Shown: in pieces, positions 6,621 to 8,498 of the stretch | Numbering within the stretch: position 1 is the first letter of the stretch | Layout: each line of letters begins with the position of its first letter | From: JBGPBY01 sp041481485 | GTDB lineage: Bacteria > Acidobacteriota > Terriglobia > 20CM-2-55-15 | Assembly: GCA_041481485.1 (NCBI GenBank) | Contig: JBGPBY010000322.1 | Location: forward strand, 1 to 8,498 | DNA length: 8,498 bases | Direction of reading: 5' to 3' | The notes under the pieces: model-generated | What the model was told of the DNA's origin: nothing | What the model saw: the letters and a program-made list of their open reading frames with translations, nothing else | Databases searched by the model: none | Program-made: the position numbers and the translations under genes

Positions 6621-7190
6621 TCATAAATACGCTTTTAGTTGCTGTTTCAGATGCAACATTCCGTTGCGGATTCGATCCTTCATCGTTCCCAGCGGTTGAT
6701 TCAGAACTTCGGCGATTTCCGTATGGGTCATACCTTCAAAATAAGCCATCTCCAGAGGAATTCGTTGCTGGTCCGGCAGCTCGTTCAACGCCTTGCGCAC
6801 GGCCTGACGTGTGTCTGCCAGAACCCCGGGGTCCGCCGGCATTTCATGCAGGCTATTCATTTGCCGATCTTCCGGTTCTGAAGCGGCCGGAGACTGCGAG
6901 GGCTGGCGGCGGATGGATCGCAAACCGTCAATGGCTCGCGTGCGTGCAATGGTCAGCAGCCAGGCCAGCGGTTTTCCTCTCGACGCATCGTACCGGAACG
7001 ACTGTTGCCAGACCTGCCAGAAAACGTCCACCACAATATCCTCCGCATCTTCGCGAGTACGGATGATTTTCAGCACGAGGCTGAACACGAGACGATTGTA
7101 TCGATCGTAGAAAGCGTCTAGGGCCTTCGTATCTCGGGAAGCCATTCTTTGAATGAGTACAATATTCTCGCGGTCTTCGTCATTCATCAT
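6621..7190 (-). CDS. ECF-family RNA polymerase sigma factor (SigK-like)
   Basis: This 189-residue protein should direct RNA polymerase to a small stress-type regulon. Sigma region 2 spans about 22-95; it includes the acidic REDAEDIVVDVFWQVW helix (46-61, core binding) and GKPLAWLLTIARTRAIDGLRS (72-92, -10 recognition). A variable acidic linker follows (96-125). Region 4 is at about 134-186, with the helix-turn-helix in GMTHTEIAEVLNQPLGTMKDRIRNGM (153-178) contacting the -35. Pairing with an RskA-type anti-sigma factor points to the SigK-like ECF group. Two ATG codons open the gene (7190 and 7187), with no clear ribosome-binding site before them, so translation may depend on the upstream gene, whose stop lies 26 nt away. 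It is probably transcribed with the desaturase-like gene and the anti-sigma gene. Confidence 0.93.
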   Translation of the reverse strand: MMNDEDRENIVLIQRMASRDTKALDAFYDRYNRLVFSLVLKIIRTREDAEDIVVDVFWQVWQQSFRYDASRGKPLAWLLTIARTRAIDGLRSIRRQPSQSPAASEPEDRQMNSLHEMPADPGVLADTRQAVRKALNELPDQQRIPLEMAYFEGMTHTEIAEVLNQPLGTMKDRIRNGMLHLKQQLKAYL

Positions 7191-7216
7191 GCAAGGTCGA
7201 ACATACTACCAAAATT

Positions 7217-8050
7217 TCAGGCACACGCTTCAGTTTGCGGCCCGGGCTGTTTTCCACGCAGTCCCGTCATGGTGCTGACCAGGTTGAACCAGCCGAGACC
7301 CGGCAATCGCGAGATGACCGAGTCGATCCGGCGTGTGATGTCGCGGGCGCCTGGCTTGCCGAAAACGAAGCGCATAGTCCAGTCCACGTCATCGTTGGTT
7401 TTGACTCCGTCCCCGACGGGTGTCCAAAAATAGCGCAGGATGATCTGCGTGACTTTTTGGGAGGCTCTGGACTGAAGCAGTGGACGCGCCTTGTTGAAGT
7501 AAAACGAAAAGTGCCGGCGTTCATCTTTTGCAATGCGGCAGAGGAGCTCACGAAGAACAGGATTTTGTGTTCTGCCCGCCAGTACGCCGTACGCTTCGGC
7601 AGTTGTCAATTCCTGAATGGCGCCCCATGAAAAGTAGACGGCATGAAAATCGCGAATCATATGGCAGAGCATGGAGGTGGCGAATTCTTCAAGACCTTCG
7701 CGCCATGAGCGGCGCGTGTTGACTTCCTGAATGCGATTCGCAGAGAACTCGATTCCCATCGCGTGGAGAAACTGGCGGATCGCGCGCCCATGAAAAAATT
7801 CTTCGTACACCCAGCAGCTGAGAAAAGCGACGGTTTCCGGATCACGAACCGCGCAGGTTTTCATCAATCCACGAAGATAACTGAGAGTATGATCTTCGAT
7901 GTCCATCATGTAACTCAGGCAGCGGACCTCATCGGAACTCAGCGGATATTCCCTTGCTTTTGTGAAGTCAAGGTCCGATATCTGAACTTTTCTGGAATTG
8001 TGGAGATAGCGCTCAAGATCGAATGTGTTGTACGTGTGTGTCGGTTGCAT
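7217..8050 (-). CDS. Acyl-ACP desaturase-like diiron protein (ferritin superfamily)
   Basis: This 277-residue protein reads as a helical diiron-carboxylate enzyme related to soluble acyl-ACP desaturases (plant stearoyl-ACP desaturase, mycobacterial DesA). All six expected iron ligands can be placed: E52 (DIEDHTLSYL), E84 and H87 (WVYEEFFHG, compare WTAEENRHG in the plant enzyme), E147 (AIQELTT), and E177 with H180 (IAKDERRHFSFY). The fold uses iron and oxygen to oxidise an acyl chain; the substrate here cannot be read from sequence, and other ferritin-like oxidases are possible. The C-terminal part (about 200-277) is basic and less typical. The frame is open to an ATG at 8137, but AGAGGAG directly before the ATG at 8050 sets this start. 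It heads the unit with the sigma and anti-sigma genes, so it may be a target of that sigma factor. Confidence 0.75.
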   Translation of the reverse strand: MQPTHTYNTFDLERYLHNSRKVQISDLDFTKAREYPLSSDEVRCLSYMMDIEDHTLSYLRGLMKTCAVRDPETVAFLSCWVYEEFFHGRAIRQFLHAMGIEFSANRIQEVNTRRSWREGLEEFATSMLCHMIRDFHAVYFSWGAIQELTTAEAYGVLAGRTQNPVLRELLCRIAKDERRHFSFYFNKARPLLQSRASQKVTQIILRYFWTPVGDGVKTNDDVDWTMRFVFGKPGARDITRRIDSVISRLPGLGWFNLVSTMTGLRGKQPGPQTEACA

Positions 8051-8053
8051 ATG

Positions 8054-8060
8054 CTCCTCT
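8054..8060 (-). promoter_or_regulatory. Ribosome-binding site of the desaturase-like gene
   Basis: AGAGGAG on the minus strand lies 3 nt before the ATG at 8050 (5 nt if the core is taken as AGAGG). It is a strong match with slightly short spacing. It favours this ATG over the in-frame ATG at 8137, which would add 29 residues unlike the family. Confidence 0.65.
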
Positions 8061-8067
8061 AAGGACA

Positions 8068-8094
8068 ATACGGAAAAATCCGGAAGCCGGATGG
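8068..8094 (-). promoter_or_regulatory. Candidate SigK-like ECF promoter upstream of the desaturase-sigma-anti-sigma unit
   Basis: On the minus strand CCATCC (8094-8089) is followed after 15 nt by CCGTAT (8073-8068). As I recall, the mycobacterial SigK promoter consensus is CCATCC, about 16-17 nt, then CCGAAT. This is a perfect -35 and a one-mismatch -10 with a slightly short spacer. Transcription would start near 8061, just upstream of the ribosome-binding site, leaving a very short leader. The downstream unit encodes an ECF factor with an RskA-type partner, so autoregulation is plausible. The call rests on short motifs and remembered consensus. Confidence 0.35.
8078..8092. promoter_or_regulatory. 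Inverted repeat between the candidate -35 and -10 elements
   Basis: ATCCGG (8078-8083) and CCGGAT (8087-8092) form a perfect 6-bp dyad around a 3-bp centre. It lies almost entirely within the spacer of the candidate promoter, where a repressor dimer could act. A 10-bp palindrome TTTGCGCAAA follows at 8097-8106. No regulator is known, so the role is a guess. Confidence 0.35.
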
Positions 8095-8198
8095 ATTTTG
8101 CGCAAAGCAAAATACGCGGGATTGACAGGATTTTCATACCGTTCTCACGAAAACGACATTGGGGTGGACGATTCTGGAATTGCCCATCCTTTCATAAG

Positions 8199-8240
8199 GG
8201 GCCGGCACATCCCCCGTGTGCCGGCCCTCCTTTCTTTTTT
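8199..8240 (+). terminator. Strong intrinsic terminator for rightward transcription
   Basis: A perfect 11-bp GC-rich stem (GGGCCGGCACA, 8199-8209, pairing with TGTGCCGGCCC, 8217-8227) with a 7-nt loop is followed by a pyrimidine tract ending in six T (8228-8240). It is a textbook rho-independent terminator on the plus strand. The opposite strand has no T-tract after the stem, so it acts in one direction only. No rightward gene ends nearby: the last one upstream is phoU at 5812. Confidence 0.85.
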
Positions 8241-8259
8241 GGGATTTCCTGAATATCTG

Positions 8260-8276
8260 CAGCGCCTCCGGCGCTG
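8260..8276. repeat. Short inverted repeat
   Basis: CAGCGCC (8260-8266) and GGCGCTG (8270-8276) form a perfect 7-bp stem around TCC. It resembles the short GC-rich palindromes that make up the composite repeat downstream and may be a solo unit of the same type. Confidence 0.6.
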
Positions 8277-8296
8277 GAATGGTAGGAAGACGCTTT

Positions 8297-8345
8297 CCAC
8301 GGGCTTACGCCCGTGGCTATGGGGACTGCCGCCGCTCCGCGGCGG
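8297..8345 (+). repeat. Repeat unit 1 (two hairpins)
   Basis: Arms CCACGGGC (8297-8304) and GCCCGTGG (8309-8316) surround a 4-nt loop. A CTATGGGGACTG linker leads to a second perfect palindrome, CCGCCGC (8329-8335) and GCGGCGG (8339-8345), around TCC. Confidence 0.75.
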
Positions 8346-8375
8346 GGAAGCCGCGAAGCGACGACGGTATGAGAG

Positions 8376-8409
8376 CCGTGGCTATGAGACAGCCGCCGCT
8401 CCGCGGCTG
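8376..8409 (+). repeat. Repeat unit 2 (direct copy of unit 1, first hairpin decayed)
   Basis: CCGTGGCTATG is shared exactly with unit 1, followed by a variant linker with a one-base length difference and then the GCCGCCGCTCCGCGGC palindrome. The expected left hairpin arm is degraded to GACGG-like sequence near 8362-8367, indicating divergence of this copy. Confidence 0.65.
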
Positions 8410-8422
8410 GGAGAGCCTGTTT

Positions 8423-8470
8423 GAGCCGCGTAGCGGCGGCAGTCCTATAGCCACCGGCGTGAGCCGGTGG
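8423..8470 (-). repeat. Repeat unit 3 (inverted copy)
   Basis: Read on the minus strand, arms CCACCGGC (8470-8463) and GCCGGTGG (8458-8451) form the outer hairpin. Next come CTATAGGACTG and a GCCGCCGCTACGCGGC palindrome. The hairpin differs from unit 1 by a paired change in both arms, so base pairing is kept. Confidence 0.7.
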
Positions 8471-8498
8471 AACAAGAACGCGCTACCCAATAAAAAAG

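Larger units (their letters stand above)
8297..8470. repeat. Composite REP/BIME-like palindromic element
   Basis: The element has three related units. Outer units at 8297-8345 and 8423-8470 are inverted relative to each other, and a third at 8376-8409 is in the same orientation as the first. Each outer unit combines a CCACSGGC/GCCSGTGG hairpin with a CTATRGGACTG-like link and a CCGCCGC-type palindrome. The result is a mosaic bounded by mirrored hairpins, like the bacterial interspersed mosaic elements built from REP sequences. Similar GC-rich palindromes are often scattered through acidobacterial intergenic regions, though I cannot count copies from one window. No transposase is present. Confidence 0.75.
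8241..8498. other. Non-coding region with palindromic repeats
   Basis: No gene is supported here. The open frames that cross it are repetitive, GC-rich and lack ribosome-binding sites. The content is a small hairpin (8260-8276) and a composite palindromic repeat (8297-8470), followed by an A-rich end. The next gene must lie beyond the window. Confidence 0.75.

Noticed and set aside
8051..8137. Extended start of the desaturase-like gene at ATG 8137
   Set aside because: AGAGGAG lies directly before ATG 8050. The extension would cover the candidate promoter and adds 29 residues with no family resemblance.
8122..8150. Sigma-70 promoter based on the perfect TTGACA at 8122-8127
   Set aside because: At 16-18 bp spacing the -10 position reads TCACGA-like sequence, a poor match. 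It was kept only as weak context for the small-RNA idea.
8023..8424. Rightward open frame across the repeat region
   Set aside because: It runs antisense to the desaturase start, through a strong terminator and palindromic repeats, with no ribosome-binding site or conserved domain.
8297..8470. CRISPR-like array
   Set aside because: Units are palindromic, unequal in spacing, partly inverted and few. There are no regular spacers and no cas genes.

Overview
The window looks like chromosomal DNA from a Gram-negative, moderately GC-rich bacterium. The Gram-negative reading rests on a secreted PstS with no lipobox and a predicted outer-membrane barrel protein. An acidobacterium is the best guess: the gene families, the RskA-type anti-sigma factor and the style of the GC-rich interspersed repeats all fit. 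No rRNA or other decisive taxonomic marker is present, so this is inference. There are no tRNAs, CRISPR arrays or insertion sequences.

Positions 1-5812 form a high-affinity phosphate uptake locus arranged in two divergent units. The leftward (minus-strand) unit runs from a predicted outer-membrane porin (2777-3919) to pstS (1695-2735), pstC (710-1675) and pstA (1-713, cut by the window edge). The rightward unit is pstB (4297-5121) followed by phoU (5144-5812). The divergent intergenic region (about 3920-4296) carries two sets of 11-bp-phased direct repeats, one facing each unit. These are candidate Pho boxes for a PhoB/PhoP-type regulator. Together the genes would pass phosphate across the outer membrane (porin), bind it in the periplasm (PstS), import it (PstC/PstA/PstB) and report transport state to the Pho regulon (PhoU).

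Positions 5825-8050 hold a second leftward unit, convergent with phoU. It encodes a diiron acyl-ACP-desaturase-like protein (7217-8050), an ECF sigma factor (6621-7190) and its RskA-type membrane anti-sigma factor (5825-6607), with gaps of 26 and 13 nt. This resembles an envelope-stress or redox-sensing sigma/anti-sigma pair with a candidate target gene at its head. A SigK-like promoter candidate lies just upstream of the desaturase gene.

Positions 8051-8498 contain no credible gene. They hold the promoter region of the second operon, a strong intrinsic terminator pointing rightward with no rightward gene to serve, and a composite of palindromic REP/BIME-like repeats. The phosphate locus is largely ordinary. 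The parts most worth a second look are the divergent Pho-box layout, the desaturase-sigma-anti-sigma unit with its promoter, and the orphan terminator, which may mark a small RNA.
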